NCBI GenBank assembly: GCA_025163595.1
Contig: CP104100.1
Span: 1,054,001-1,118,000, forward strand
DNA length: 64,000 bases
Direction of reading: 5' to 3'
Source of the DNA: Phaeobacter sp. G2
GTDB lineage: Bacteria; Pseudomonadota; Alphaproteobacteria; Rhodobacterales; Rhodobacteraceae
The notes under the pieces: generated by a model
Told to the model about the DNA's origin: nothing
Database searches by the model: none
What the model saw: only the letters and a program-made list of their open reading frames with translations
Position numbers and translations under genes: made by a program
Part shown: one piece after another, positions 35,361 through 43,605 of the stretch
How positions within the stretch are numbered: the stretch's first letter is position 1
Layout: each line of letters opens with the position of its first letter

Positions 35361-35875
35361 AGCTGACCTTTCAAAACCAGTGGCAGCCCAGCGGTGACCT
35401 GCACCACCGCATCGGCGCGCGCCGCCAGCGCAATGTTGAGCCGCCCCTGAGCCTCGCGGAACCGACGCGCCAGGGCATTTTCCGGCACAATGCCAAGACC
35501 AACCTCATTTGAGACAATCACCAGCTCTGCCGGGCAGGCCTCGATGGCCTCCAACAGCTCTGACTGGGCCGCTACCAGATCGTGCTCAGCCAACAGGTGG
35601 TTGGTCAGCCACATGGTGGCGCAGTCCAGCAGGCAGATGTGATCCTGGGGCAGCTGATGCAACAGCTTGGCGGCTTCCAGAGGTTCCTCATAGGTGGTCC
35701 AATCGTTGCCGCGTTGTCGTAAATGGGCCGCGACCTTGGCTTGCATCTCATCATCAAACACTTGTGATGTTGCAATGTAAGACTTTGGTTTTGATGATTT
35801 AAAACACAAATCCTCGGCGAATTTCGACTTTCCCGACGCGGCGCCGCCCAGAATGAATGTGACAGGTGCAGACAA
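35357..35875 (-). CDS. cobU: Adenosylcobinamide kinase / adenosylcobinamide-phosphate guanylyltransferase
   Basis: A 172-residue bifunctional enzyme of cobalamin assembly that phosphorylates and then GMP-loads adenosylcobinamide. The P-loop is FILGGAASGKSKFAEDL near 8-20, YIATSQVFDDEM follows, then LLDCATMWLTNHL near 75 and VSNEVGLGIVPENALARRFREAQG near 120 with the GTP-site glutamate and arginine. I prefer a TTG start at 35875, eight bases after AAGGG; an upstream ATG at 35935 adds 20 residues with no family match. No B12 riboswitch was seen upstream. Confidence 0.9.
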   Translation of the reverse strand: MSAPVTFILGGAASGKSKFAEDLCFKSSKPKSYIATSQVFDDEMQAKVAAHLRQRGNDWTTYEEPLEAAKLLHQLPQDHICLLDCATMWLTNHLLAEHDLVAAQSELLEAIEACPAELVIVSNEVGLGIVPENALARRFREAQGRLNIALAARADAVVQVTAGLPLVLKGQL

Positions 35876-36161
35876 GTTCTTTACCCTTGGACAGGAACGG
35901 TTTCGCTTTTGTGCGTACCTGCTGGAGGCGCCCAAAACAAGGGGCAGACAGCACCCGTGCCGCTGCGCTGGCCTGCCAGTTTGCGCGATAGCTACTCTGC
36001 GCGGCGGGCAGGGGTCTGACGACAGACCTGAGACGCAGATTTTCGAGGCTGTACCGTGGCATTGCGCGGCGCAGATACCGATCCTAGGCCATGTCTGAGG
36101 CCAAGGCAGTGCCGCGCCATAGTCTGCCGCTTTTCAAGACGATCTGAGCCCGGAGGGAACA

Positions 36162-37040
36162 ATGACGCTTGACCATATCACCGAAAACCCATTGCCCAAA
36201 AAGGCGATGAAAGCAGAGCTGCTGGATGCAGAAACAGAGAAACGGCTGGCGCATGCCTGGCGTGATGACGGCGATGTCGAGGCGCTGCATCGGCTGATCA
36301 ATGCCTATATGCGGCTGGCCATTTCGATGGCGGTGAAATTCAAACGCTACGGCGCGCCGATGAATGACCTGATACAGGAGGCTGGCCTGGGCCTGATGAA
36401 GGCCGCGGATAAGTTCGACCCGGATCGTGGCGTGCGGTTTTCGACCTATGCGGTCTGGTGGATCAAGGCCTCGGTGCAGGACTATGTGATGCGCAACTGG
36501 TCGTTGGTGCGCACGGGGTCCACTTCGTCGCAGAAATCGCTGTTCTTCAACCAGCGCCGGGTGCAGGCCCAGCTCGAACGACAGGCCGACACGCAGGGGG
36601 TGCGGCTGGACAAACATCAGCTGCATCAGCAAATTGCCTCTGAAATCGGGGTGCCTATCCGGGATGTTGAAATGATGGATGGCCGTTTGTCGGGCAATGA
36701 TTTTTCGCTCAATGCGGTGCAGTCGAGCGAGCCTGATGGGCGCGAATGGATCGAGATCCTCGAGGATGACGGCGCTCAGGCCGCAGAGCTGGTCGAGAGG
36801 CGCCATGATCGTCGCAAGTTGCGCGGCTGGTTGGTGCAGGCGATGCAGAGCTTGACCGGCCGCGAGCGGCGGATCGTGATTGCGCGTAAACTACGCAGCC
36901 CGCCGCGCACGCTCGAGGACCTTGGGCGCGAGCTGAGCCTGTCCAAAGAGCGGGTGCGTCAGCTGGAGGCGGCGGCCTTTGTCAAAATGAGAAAAACGCT
37001 TGATCGTCGCTCAGGGGAAGTGCAAAACCTGCTTTTATGA
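36162..37040 (+). CDS. rpoH: RNA polymerase sigma-32 type factor RpoH2
   Basis: A 292-residue sigma factor. Region 2 is LINAYMRLAISMAVKFKRYGAPMNDLIQEAGLGLMKAADKFDPDRGVRFSTYAVWWIKASVQDYVMRNWSLVR (residues about 47-115). Region 4.2 is RTLEDLGRELSLSKERVRQLEAAAF near 255. Length and sequence fit the alphaproteobacterial RpoH2 branch, used in photo-oxidative and general stress rather than heat alone. GGAGG stands six bases before the ATG. The stop overlaps the ChaN-like gene by four bases. The upstream gap holds no clear ECF-type promoter that I could assign. Confidence 0.93.
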   Translation: MTLDHITENPLPKKAMKAELLDAETEKRLAHAWRDDGDVEALHRLINAYMRLAISMAVKFKRYGAPMNDLIQEAGLGLMKAADKFDPDRGVRFSTYAVWWIKASVQDYVMRNWSLVRTGSTSSQKSLFFNQRRVQAQLERQADTQGVRLDKHQLHQQIASEIGVPIRDVEMMDGRLSGNDFSLNAVQSSEPDGREWIEILEDDGAQAAELVERRHDRRKLRGWLVQAMQSLTGRERRIVIARKLRSPPRTLEDLGRELSLSKERVRQLEAAAFVKMRKTLDRRSGEVQNLLL

Positions 37041-38044
37041 ACAGGCATGGTTGTTTTGTCGGATACATCCGAGGTCGCATGGCCGCCTTGGTCGCTGCCG
37101 TTGGGACAGGCCGGACTGTAAGTGTCCGGACTGTAATTAGGCGGGATGTGATATTACGGGCCGCGATCAGAAAACCTGTGCGGATCAGCGCCGCAGCGGT
37201 TCTGACAATTGGTCTCGCCACAGGTCTCGCGACCAGTATTGGTCTGACATCAGCTGTTCGGGCTGAGGCGACGGCGCCTGGGCTTCAGGCGCAGACGGTG
37301 GCGCAGGTCGCTGATGTTCTGGCCGGGGCGGATGTCATCATTCTGGGCGAGGTGCATGACAACAAAAGGCATCATCAGGTGCAGGCCGAATTGGTCGCAG
37401 CACTACAGCCCAGAGCCGTAGTCTGGGAGATGATCACTCAGGAACAGGCCGAGGCGCTGACACCGCAGATCCTGCAAAACCCAGCAGAGACCGCGCGGGT
37501 GTTGGACTGGGAGGCTTCAGGCTGGCCTGGTTTTGGCCTCTATGCACCGGTGTTCAAGCGGGCGGCGCGGGCGATGCAGTTCGGCGCCTTGGTTCCGCGC
37601 GCGCAATCCAAGGAGGCCCTGCAGGTTGGGGTCGCCAACCATTTTGGCGCGCAGGCGCAGCAGTTTGGGCTGGATCAGCCGTTGCCCGTGGCGGAGCAGG
37701 CTACGCGGGAAGCGGAGCAGATGGCCAATCATTGCAATGCCTTGCCGGACCATGTCCTGCCTATGCTGGTGGATGTGCAGCGGCTGCGGGATGCCAGTCT
37801 TGCTGCCGCGGCAAAACGGGCGCTGGAGCAGACCGGCGGCCCGGTGGTGGTGATCACCGGCAATGGCCATGCGCGGCTGGATCGTGGCCTCGCGGTCTAT
37901 CTGCAACGCGCGCTTCCTGGTGTGGTGATCCGGGCCTTGGGGCAGATGGAAGAGGGGGCAATCCAGGGGCAATTTGATGTGGTGTTGTCGGCGCCGGCAG
38001 TGCAGCGCCCCGATCCCTGCCTGGGTTTTGCCAAATCCGATTAA
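37037..38044 (+). CDS. ChaN family (haem-binding-type) lipoprotein-like protein
   Basis: A 335-residue protein with the ChaN fold: VIILGEVHDNKRHHQVQAELVAAL near 95, AVVWEMITQEQAEAL near 130, DWEASGWPGFGLYAPVF near 160 and the C-terminal VVVITGNGHARLDRGLAVYLQ near 275. ChaN of Campylobacter binds haem pairs. No lipobox cysteine is seen; the export signal seems to be ISAAAVLTIGLATGLATSIG, around residues 50-69, and a GTG at 37178 would place it at the N terminus. The first ATG overlaps rpoH2 (ATGA), suggesting coupling to stress. A duplicated ccggactgtaa lies in the first 100 bases. Confidence 0.82.
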   Translation: MNRHGCFVGYIRGRMAALVAAVGTGRTVSVRTVIRRDVILRAAIRKPVRISAAAVLTIGLATGLATSIGLTSAVRAEATAPGLQAQTVAQVADVLAGADVIILGEVHDNKRHHQVQAELVAALQPRAVVWEMITQEQAEALTPQILQNPAETARVLDWEASGWPGFGLYAPVFKRAARAMQFGALVPRAQSKEALQVGVANHFGAQAQQFGLDQPLPVAEQATREAEQMANHCNALPDHVLPMLVDVQRLRDASLAAAAKRALEQTGGPVVVITGNGHARLDRGLAVYLQRALPGVVIRALGQMEEGAIQGQFDVVLSAPAVQRPDPCLGFAKSD

Positions 38045-38168
38045 GACATCTGTCGTGCCGCTGAATGTGGGCCGCCGCCGCGCGGCAAAAGCGTTTCACT
38101 CTTTGCCCCGTAACGGCTAGGGTTGCCGCGGGCTTGTGACCAAGTCCGGTTAACAAAGGGCAGTTGAG

Positions 38169-39383
38169 ATGCTGGCAGGAAAGAAAATTCTTCTGATCAT
38201 TGGCGGCGGCATCGCGGCCTATAAATCACTGGAGCTGATCCGGCGCCTGCAGGATCAGGGTGCCAGCGTTACACCGGTTTTGACCCGCGCAGGTGAAGAA
38301 TTTGTCACGCCCTTGTCGGTCTCCGCCCTGGCCGGGACAGCGGTGCATCGGGATCTATTTGACCTGACGGCTGAGGCCGAAATGGGCCATATCCAGCTGT
38401 CGCGCAGCGCGGATCTGGTGGTGGTCGCCCCTGCCACTGCGGATTTGATGGCAAAAATGGCCCAGGGTCTGGCCAATGATCTGGCCTCCACCCTGCTGTT
38501 GGCGACGGACACGAAGGTTTTGTTGGCGCCTGCGATGAATGTGCGCATGTGGGAGCATGCGGCAACCCAGCGCAATATCAAAACCCTGCGCGGCGACGGG
38601 GTGCAATTTGTCGGCCCCAATGAGGGCGGCATGGCCTGTGGTGAGTTTGGCTCAGGCCGGCTGGCGGAACCGGATGAAATCGTGGCTGCCATCACGGCGC
38701 AGCTGGGGGCGAATGCACCGCAGGGCAGCCTGGCCGGGCGTCGCATCCTGGTGACCTCTGGCCCGACCCATGAGCCCATTGATCCGGTGCGCTATATCGC
38801 CAATCGTTCCTCCGGGGCGCAGGGGACAGCGCTGGCCCGTGCTCTGCGCGATCAAGGCGCGGAAGTGGTGTTTATCACGGGCCCTGCAGAGATCCGGCCC
38901 CCCGAGGGGGTCGAGGTTGTGGCGGTGCAAAGCGCGCTTGAGATGGAGGCCGCAGTGCAGGCGGCCTTGCCGGTGGATGCAGGGGTCTTTGCGGCGGCTG
39001 TTGCCGACTGGCGTGTCGCCAGCGCCTCGGACCGCAAGCTGAAGAAATCAAAGGACGGCCTGCCGGTGCTGGAGTTCGCCGAGAACCCGGATATCCTAAA
39101 AACGGTGTCGCGGATGGCGCAGGGGCGGCCACCCCTGGTGGTTGGCTTTGCTGCCGAGACCAATGATGTGGTGGAGAACGCCACCGCCAAGCGCCTGCGC
39201 AAGGGCTGTGACTGGATTGTCGCCAATGACGTCTCGCCCGCTACGGGTATCATGGGCGGGGATGAGAACGCGGTGATCCTGATTTCCGATCAAGGCGCCG
39301 AGGAATGGCCGCGCATGGGCAAGGCAGAGGTTGCCACCCGGCTGGCCGCCCGTATTGCCACAACGCTCAACAGCAAAAGCTGA
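38169..39383 (+). CDS. coaBC: Bifunctional phosphopantothenoylcysteine decarboxylase / phosphopantothenate-cysteine ligase
   Basis: A 404-residue coenzyme A biosynthesis enzyme. The FMN-dependent decarboxylase half (1-190) has GGGIAAYKSLELIRRLQ, the catalytic histidine in MGHIQLSRSADLVVVAPATA near 75, PAMNVRMW near 122, and ACGEFGSGRL near 155. The ligase half has TSGPTHEPIDPVRYIANRSSG near 195, VFAAAVADWRV near 275 and the KLKKSKDGLP motif near 290. ATG at 38169. dut follows after 84 bases, a common pairing. Confidence 0.96.
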   Translation: MLAGKKILLIIGGGIAAYKSLELIRRLQDQGASVTPVLTRAGEEFVTPLSVSALAGTAVHRDLFDLTAEAEMGHIQLSRSADLVVVAPATADLMAKMAQGLANDLASTLLLATDTKVLLAPAMNVRMWEHAATQRNIKTLRGDGVQFVGPNEGGMACGEFGSGRLAEPDEIVAAITAQLGANAPQGSLAGRRILVTSGPTHEPIDPVRYIANRSSGAQGTALARALRDQGAEVVFITGPAEIRPPEGVEVVAVQSALEMEAAVQAALPVDAGVFAAAVADWRVASASDRKLKKSKDGLPVLEFAENPDILKTVSRMAQGRPPLVVGFAAETNDVVENATAKRLRKGCDWIVANDVSPATGIMGGDENAVILISDQGAEEWPRMGKAEVATRLAARIATTLNSKS

Positions 39384-39467
39384 CGCCCGTGAATATTAAG
39401 CCCAGCAGTCCGTGCCGCGTTGCATGGCCCCTTTTGTTGTTACAGAACCCAAATCAATGAGGCCCCT

Positions 39468-39923
39468 ATGGTTGAGATCAAAATAGCCCATGATGCGGGC
39501 GCAGATCAGAGCCTGCCCCTGCCCGCCTATGAAACTGCCGGAGCAGCCGGGGCGGACCTGCGGGCCAATCTGCCGGATCGCGCCAGCCTGACTCTGGCGC
39601 CGGGTGCGCGTGCCTTGGTCCCCACAGGGCTGCGGTTGGAGATCCCTCAGGGCTATGAGGTGCAGATCCGCCCGCGATCAGGGTTGGCGCTGAAACATGG
39701 GATTACCCTGCCAAACAGCCCCGGCACCATCGACAGCGACTATCGCGGCCCGCTGGGGGTGATCGTGATGAACGCCGGAGAGGCAGATTTTACCATCGCC
39801 CACGGGGATCGCATCGCGCAGATGATACTGGCTCCGGTGTTGCAGGCGCAGTTCACCCTAGTTAGCACCCTGTCCGGGTCCGAACGCGGCAGCGGTGGCT
39901 TTGGCTCCACCGGGAGAGGCTGA
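39468..39923 (+). CDS. dut: dUTP diphosphatase
   Basis: A 151-residue trimeric dUTPase that hydrolyses dUTP to dUMP. All five motifs are visible: [51 protein letters not shown], and the C-terminal ATP-like loop [13 protein letters not shown] at 39468 with TGAGG nearby; an upstream ATG at 39420 is not family-like. It overlaps the next gene by one base. Confidence 0.96.
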   Translation: MVEIKIAHDAGADQSLPLPAYETAGAAGADLRANLPDRASLTLAPGARALVPTGLRLEIPQGYEVQIRPRSGLALKHGITLPNSPGTIDSDYRGPLGVIVMNAGEADFTIAHGDRIAQMILAPVLQAQFTLVSTLSGSERGSGGFGSTGRG

Positions 39924-40966
39924 TGCTGCGCATTCTAGCTTTGGCTGCGTTTATCTGGTGGGGCGGCGGCTATCTGGGCTGGAGCCGCGCCATGCGGGCC
40001 TGTCTGCTCTCGGTGTTGTTTGCCGCTGTGCTGCTGCTGCAGTTAACCCTCCCCGAGGGCCATGATTTGCGCACGGCAACAGGAGGTTCACCAAAACCCT
40101 GGCTGATCCTTGGCGGTTTTGGCCTCTTGGCGGCGGGCTATGGCTGGATTATCTCTCAGCTCAAGACCCGCGCCCATGCAGAAGGCAGCCCCATGTCACA
40201 GCCTCCCTCCCTGTTTTCCGACACTGAGCTGAACCGCTATGCCCGCCATATCGTGCTGCGTGAGCTGGGCGGACCGGGGCAAAAGAAGCTGAAACAGGCC
40301 AGGGTGCTGGTGATAGGTGCCGGCGGGCTTGGGGCGCCTGCCTTGCAATATCTGGCTGCGGCCGGCGTTGGCACCATTGGGGTGATCGACGATGACGAGG
40401 TGGAAAACGCCAACCTGCAGCGTCAGGTGATCCACCGGGATCAGGATATCGGCATGCCCAAGGTTTTCTCCGCCGAGGCGGCGATGCAGGCGCAAAACCC
40501 CTATGTCGAGGTGCGTCCCTTTCATCGCAGGCTGACCGCGGATATTGCCGCGGATCTGTTTGCCGATTTTGATCTGATCCTGGATGGAACCGATAATTTT
40601 GAGACCCGCTATCTGGTGAACGAAACCGCGGTGAAGCTCGGCAAGCCGCTCATTTCCGGTGCATTGTCGCAGTGGGAAGGCCAGCTGAGCCTGTTTCACC
40701 CCAAATCAGGCGGCCCCTGCTATCAATGTATCTTCCCCGAAGCCCCGGCCGAAGGGCTGGCGCCCTCCTGTGCGCAGGCCGGGGTGATCGGCCCGCTGCC
40801 GGGGGTTGTTGGCGCAATGATGGCGGTGGAGGCGATCAAGGCGTTGACCGGCGCGGGCGCTACTTTGCAGGGTGAAATGTTAATCTATGATGGGCTTTAT
40901 GGCGAAAGCCGCAAGATCCGCCTGTCGCCCCGCCAGGATTGTCCGGTGTGCGGCAGCGATAGATAA
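39923..40966 (+). CDS. MoeB/ThiF/HesA family adenylyltransferase with N-terminal membrane segments
   Basis: A 347-residue protein. Residues 1-85 carry about three hydrophobic segments (ILALAAFIWWGGG, ACLLSVLFAAVLLLQ, LILGGFGLLAAGYGWI). Residues from about 93 are a full E1-like module: LNRYARHIVLRELGGPGQKKL, the ATP loop GAGGLGAPALQYLAAAGVG, DDDEVENANLQRQVIH, LDGTDNFETRYLVNE, and zinc cysteines in CYQC and CPVC. It would adenylate MoaD or ThiS. An internal ATG at 40193 with AGAAGG upstream could yield a soluble form, but the frame is continuous. The start overlaps dut by one base. Confidence 0.88.
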   Translation: MLRILALAAFIWWGGGYLGWSRAMRACLLSVLFAAVLLLQLTLPEGHDLRTATGGSPKPWLILGGFGLLAAGYGWIISQLKTRAHAEGSPMSQPPSLFSDTELNRYARHIVLRELGGPGQKKLKQARVLVIGAGGLGAPALQYLAAAGVGTIGVIDDDEVENANLQRQVIHRDQDIGMPKVFSAEAAMQAQNPYVEVRPFHRRLTADIAADLFADFDLILDGTDNFETRYLVNETAVKLGKPLISGALSQWEGQLSLFHPKSGGPCYQCIFPEAPAEGLAPSCAQAGVIGPLPGVVGAMMAVEAIKALTGAGATLQGEMLIYDGLYGESRKIRLSPRQDCPVCGSDR

Positions 40967-40985
40967 GACGAAAGCATCCCTGCAT

Positions 40986-41336
40986 TTGAATGAAGCCTTT
41001 TTCATTACCGCCCTTTGTGGTGCCCTATTTGGCGGCACGCCTGAAGCCGTGCATGATTTCACCTATCCCGACGGCGCCGCCTCAATCCGGATAGATTGCG
41101 AGAATGACCGCCGGGTGGTTGAGTTCGGCTTGGATAAGCGTAGCAGCCTGGACAGTATCCAGCAGGCCCTGTTTGCCGCCGAGGTGACCGGCAAGGAGGC
41201 GGTGGTGGTGCTGATCGACACCGATGGGCGCATGGGCCGGTTTGAATGGCGCATCGCGCGTGCCGCCAATATTGCGGGGGTGCCGATCCGCATCTTGTCG
41301 GCCACTCTGGTCGACAGTCCTGAGGTGGGCGGCTAG
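40986..41336 (+). CDS. Hypothetical protein, possible exported small protein
   Basis: About 116 residues if started at the TTG at 40986; no good ATG lies in frame near here and the start is uncertain. The opening LNEAFFITALCGALFGGTPEAVHDF may be a short signal. The body alternates charged and hydrophobic stretches (DGAASIRIDCENDRRVVEFGLDKRSSLDSIQQALFAAEVTGKEAVVVLIDTDGRMGRFEWRIARAANIAGV), as in a small alpha/beta fold. I do not recognise the family. It follows the MoeB-like gene by about 20 bases and precedes the M3 peptidase; a shared operon is likely. Confidence 0.6.
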   Translation: MNEAFFITALCGALFGGTPEAVHDFTYPDGAASIRIDCENDRRVVEFGLDKRSSLDSIQQALFAAEVTGKEAVVVLIDTDGRMGRFEWRIARAANIAGVPIRILSATLVDSPEVGG

Positions 41337-41458
41337 ATTTACCCTGTTCATGTGCATTCATGTGGCTGGCCCGGCTCATTTGATTTTGCAGACCGCTTGG
41401 GACCCTGATTGCAGCCGCCCAAGTTTGCCGCTAGCGTCGCGACCAAAGGAGTTTTGAC

Positions 41459-43474
41459 ATGTCCAACCCCCTCTTGGCCCCCTGGGACACCGCTTTTGAA
41501 ATTGCCCCCTTTGATCAGATTACCGACGCGGATTTTGCGCCCGCGTTGGATCAGGCTTTGGCGCAGCATCAGGCCTGGATCAAGGAAATCGCAGAGAACC
41601 CAGAGCCGGCCACATTTGCCAATGTGATCGAGGCTTTGGAGACGCCGGTGCAGGCGCTGGAGCAGGTTCTGTCGGTTTTTTACACCGTGGCGGGCGCAGA
41701 CAGCAATCCAGAGCGGCAGGCGCTGCAGCGGCAGTTTTCCCCAAAACTGGCCGCGCATTTTTCGTCCATTACGGCAAACAAGGCGCTGTATGCGCGCATC
41801 AAGCAGGTTTGGGATCAGCGCGACAGTCTGGATCTCAGCGCTGAGCAGCAGCGGGTTTTGATGCTGACCCATCGTGGCTTTTTGCGCGGCGGCGCGGCGC
41901 TGGAAGGCGCGGCTGACACCCGCATGCAGGAGATCAAGGGACGGCTGGCCACCCTGGGCACCGAGTTCACTCAGAACCTTTTGGCGGATGAGCGCGACTG
42001 GTACATGGAACTGGGCGAAGAGGACCTTGAGGGTTTGCCGGATTTTGTGGTGGATGCCGCACGTGCCGCCGGACAGGAGAAAGAGGCCGCTGGCCCCGTT
42101 GTGACCCTGTCGCGCTCGATCATTACGCCATTTCTGCAGTTTTCACCCCGCCGAGATCTGCGGCAAAAGGCCTTTGCAGCCTTCACAGCGCGCGGGGCCA
42201 ACGGGGGCGAGACGGATAACCGCGCCATCGCCGCCGAGGTCCTTTCCTTGCGTGCCGAACGGGCGGCGCTACTGGGCTATGACAGCTTTGCTGACTACAA
42301 GCTGGAAACCGAAATGGCCAAAACCCCGGACGCGGTCCGGGGCCTGTTGATGGATGTTTGGCAGCCTGCCGTGGCGCGGGCAAATGCGGATGCGGAAATT
42401 CTGGCGCAGATGATGCATGAGGATGGTATCAACGGCGAGTTGGAGCCCTGGGACTGGCGTTACTACGCCGAGAAGCGGCGCAAGGTGGAGCATGATTTGG
42501 ATGAGGCGGAACTAAAGCCCTATCTGCAACTGGACCGGATGATCGAGGCCAGCTTCGCCTGCGCCAACCGGTTGTTTGGGTTGGAGTTCACCCCGCTGGA
42601 TGTGCCGCTTTATCACGCGGATTGCCGCGCCTGGGAGGTCACCCGCGATGGCAAACACCTGGCGGTGTTTATTGGCGACTATTTTGCCCGTGGCTCCAAA
42701 CGCTCTGGGGCCTGGTGTTCTGCCATGCGCGCCCAGGCTCATTTCCCCAAAGCAACCAGCCCGATCGTGATCAATGTCTGCAACTTTGCCAAGGCTGATA
42801 CGGCGCTGTTGTCCTGGGATGACGCCCGCACCCTGTTCCATGAGTTTGGCCATGCGCTGCATCAGATGTTGTCGAATGTGCGCTACGAGAGCATTTCCGG
42901 AACCTCGGTGGCCCGTGATTTTGTCGAGCTGCCCAGCCAGCTTTATGAACATTGGCTGGAAGTGCCCGAGGTCTTGCGTGAATTTGCCACCCATGCCGAG
43001 ACCGGCGAAGCCATGCCACCTGAGTTGCTGAACAAGGTTCTGGGTGCCTCGACCTATGATATGGGGTTCCAGACGGTTGAATATGTTGCCTCGGCTCTGG
43101 TTGATCTGGCCTTTCACGAAGGCGCGGCGCCTGAGGATGTGATGGCAAAACAAGCGGAGGTTCTGGCAGAAATTGGCATGCCCCCTGCGATCAAAATGCG
43201 CCATGCGACCCCCCAGTTTGCCCATGTCTTTTCTGGTGACGGCTATTCTTCGGGGTATTACAGCTACATGTGGTCCGAGGTCATGGATGCGGATGCCTTT
43301 GCCGCCTTTGAAGAGGCGGGCGGGGCCTTTGATCCTGAGCGTGCCCAGGCGCTGGAGGCCTATATCCTGTCTACCGGTGGATCGGTGGATCCGGCAGAGC
43401 TGTATACCGCGTTTCGGGGGCGCTTGCCTGGGGTGGAGGCCTTGCTGAAAGGGCGTGGATTGGTCGCTGCCTAG
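41459..43474 (+). CDS. M3 family metallopeptidase (oligopeptidase/dipeptidyl carboxypeptidase)
   Basis: A 671-residue zinc peptidase of the thimet/oligopeptidase group. The active site is FHEFGHALHQM near residue 460 (HEFGH plus a downstream glutamate in SQLYEHWLE). The N-terminal helical part and the VINVCNFAKADTALLSWDDART stretch are typical. No signal peptide is seen, so it acts in the cytoplasm on short peptides. AAAGGAG precedes the ATG at 41459. It ends with a tandem repeat element downstream. Confidence 0.94.
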   Translation: MSNPLLAPWDTAFEIAPFDQITDADFAPALDQALAQHQAWIKEIAENPEPATFANVIEALETPVQALEQVLSVFYTVAGADSNPERQALQRQFSPKLAAHFSSITANKALYARIKQVWDQRDSLDLSAEQQRVLMLTHRGFLRGGAALEGAADTRMQEIKGRLATLGTEFTQNLLADERDWYMELGEEDLEGLPDFVVDAARAAGQEKEAAGPVVTLSRSIITPFLQFSPRRDLRQKAFAAFTARGANGGETDNRAIAAEVLSLRAERAALLGYDSFADYKLETEMAKTPDAVRGLLMDVWQPAVARANADAEILAQMMHEDGINGELEPWDWRYYAEKRRKVEHDLDEAELKPYLQLDRMIEASFACANRLFGLEFTPLDVPLYHADCRAWEVTRDGKHLAVFIGDYFARGSKRSGAWCSAMRAQAHFPKATSPIVINVCNFAKADTALLSWDDARTLFHEFGHALHQMLSNVRYESISGTSVARDFVELPSQLYEHWLEVPEVLREFATHAETGEAMPPELLNKVLGASTYDMGFQTVEYVASALVDLAFHEGAAPEDVMAKQAEVLAEIGMPPAIKMRHATPQFAHVFSGDGYSSGYYSYMWSEVMDADAFAAFEEAGGAFDPERAQALEAYILSTGGSVDPAELYTAFRGRLPGVEALLKGRGLVAA

Positions 43475-43490
43475 GGGGGCTGGGTCAGGG

Positions 43491-43547
43491 GAGGGGGCGC
43501 TGCCCCCGGTCTGCGACCTCCCCCGAGGTATTTTTGGTAAGATGAAA
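43491..43547. repeat. GC-rich intergenic repeat element, second type
   Basis: GGGGGC-GCT-GCCCCC (43493-43507) forms a tight hairpin, followed by cggtctgcgacctcccccga and ggtatttttggtaagatgaa. From memory, near-identical gaps occur many times in Rhodobacterales genomes, so this is probably a genus- or family-level intergenic repeat. It lies between two convergent genes (M3 peptidase and ghrA). Confidence 0.55.
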
Positions 43548-43605
43548 AGTAAGGAGCTGCCTGCTGTTGCCTGCACTGGTCGCCCGCACTGGCAGCCTGG
43601 GCGGA

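Noticed and set aside
35876..36161. A cobalamin riboswitch upstream of cobU, or an RpoE-type promoter before rpoH2
   Set aside because: Neither the B12-box core nor a TGATCC-N17-TAWRTT promoter could be found by eye.
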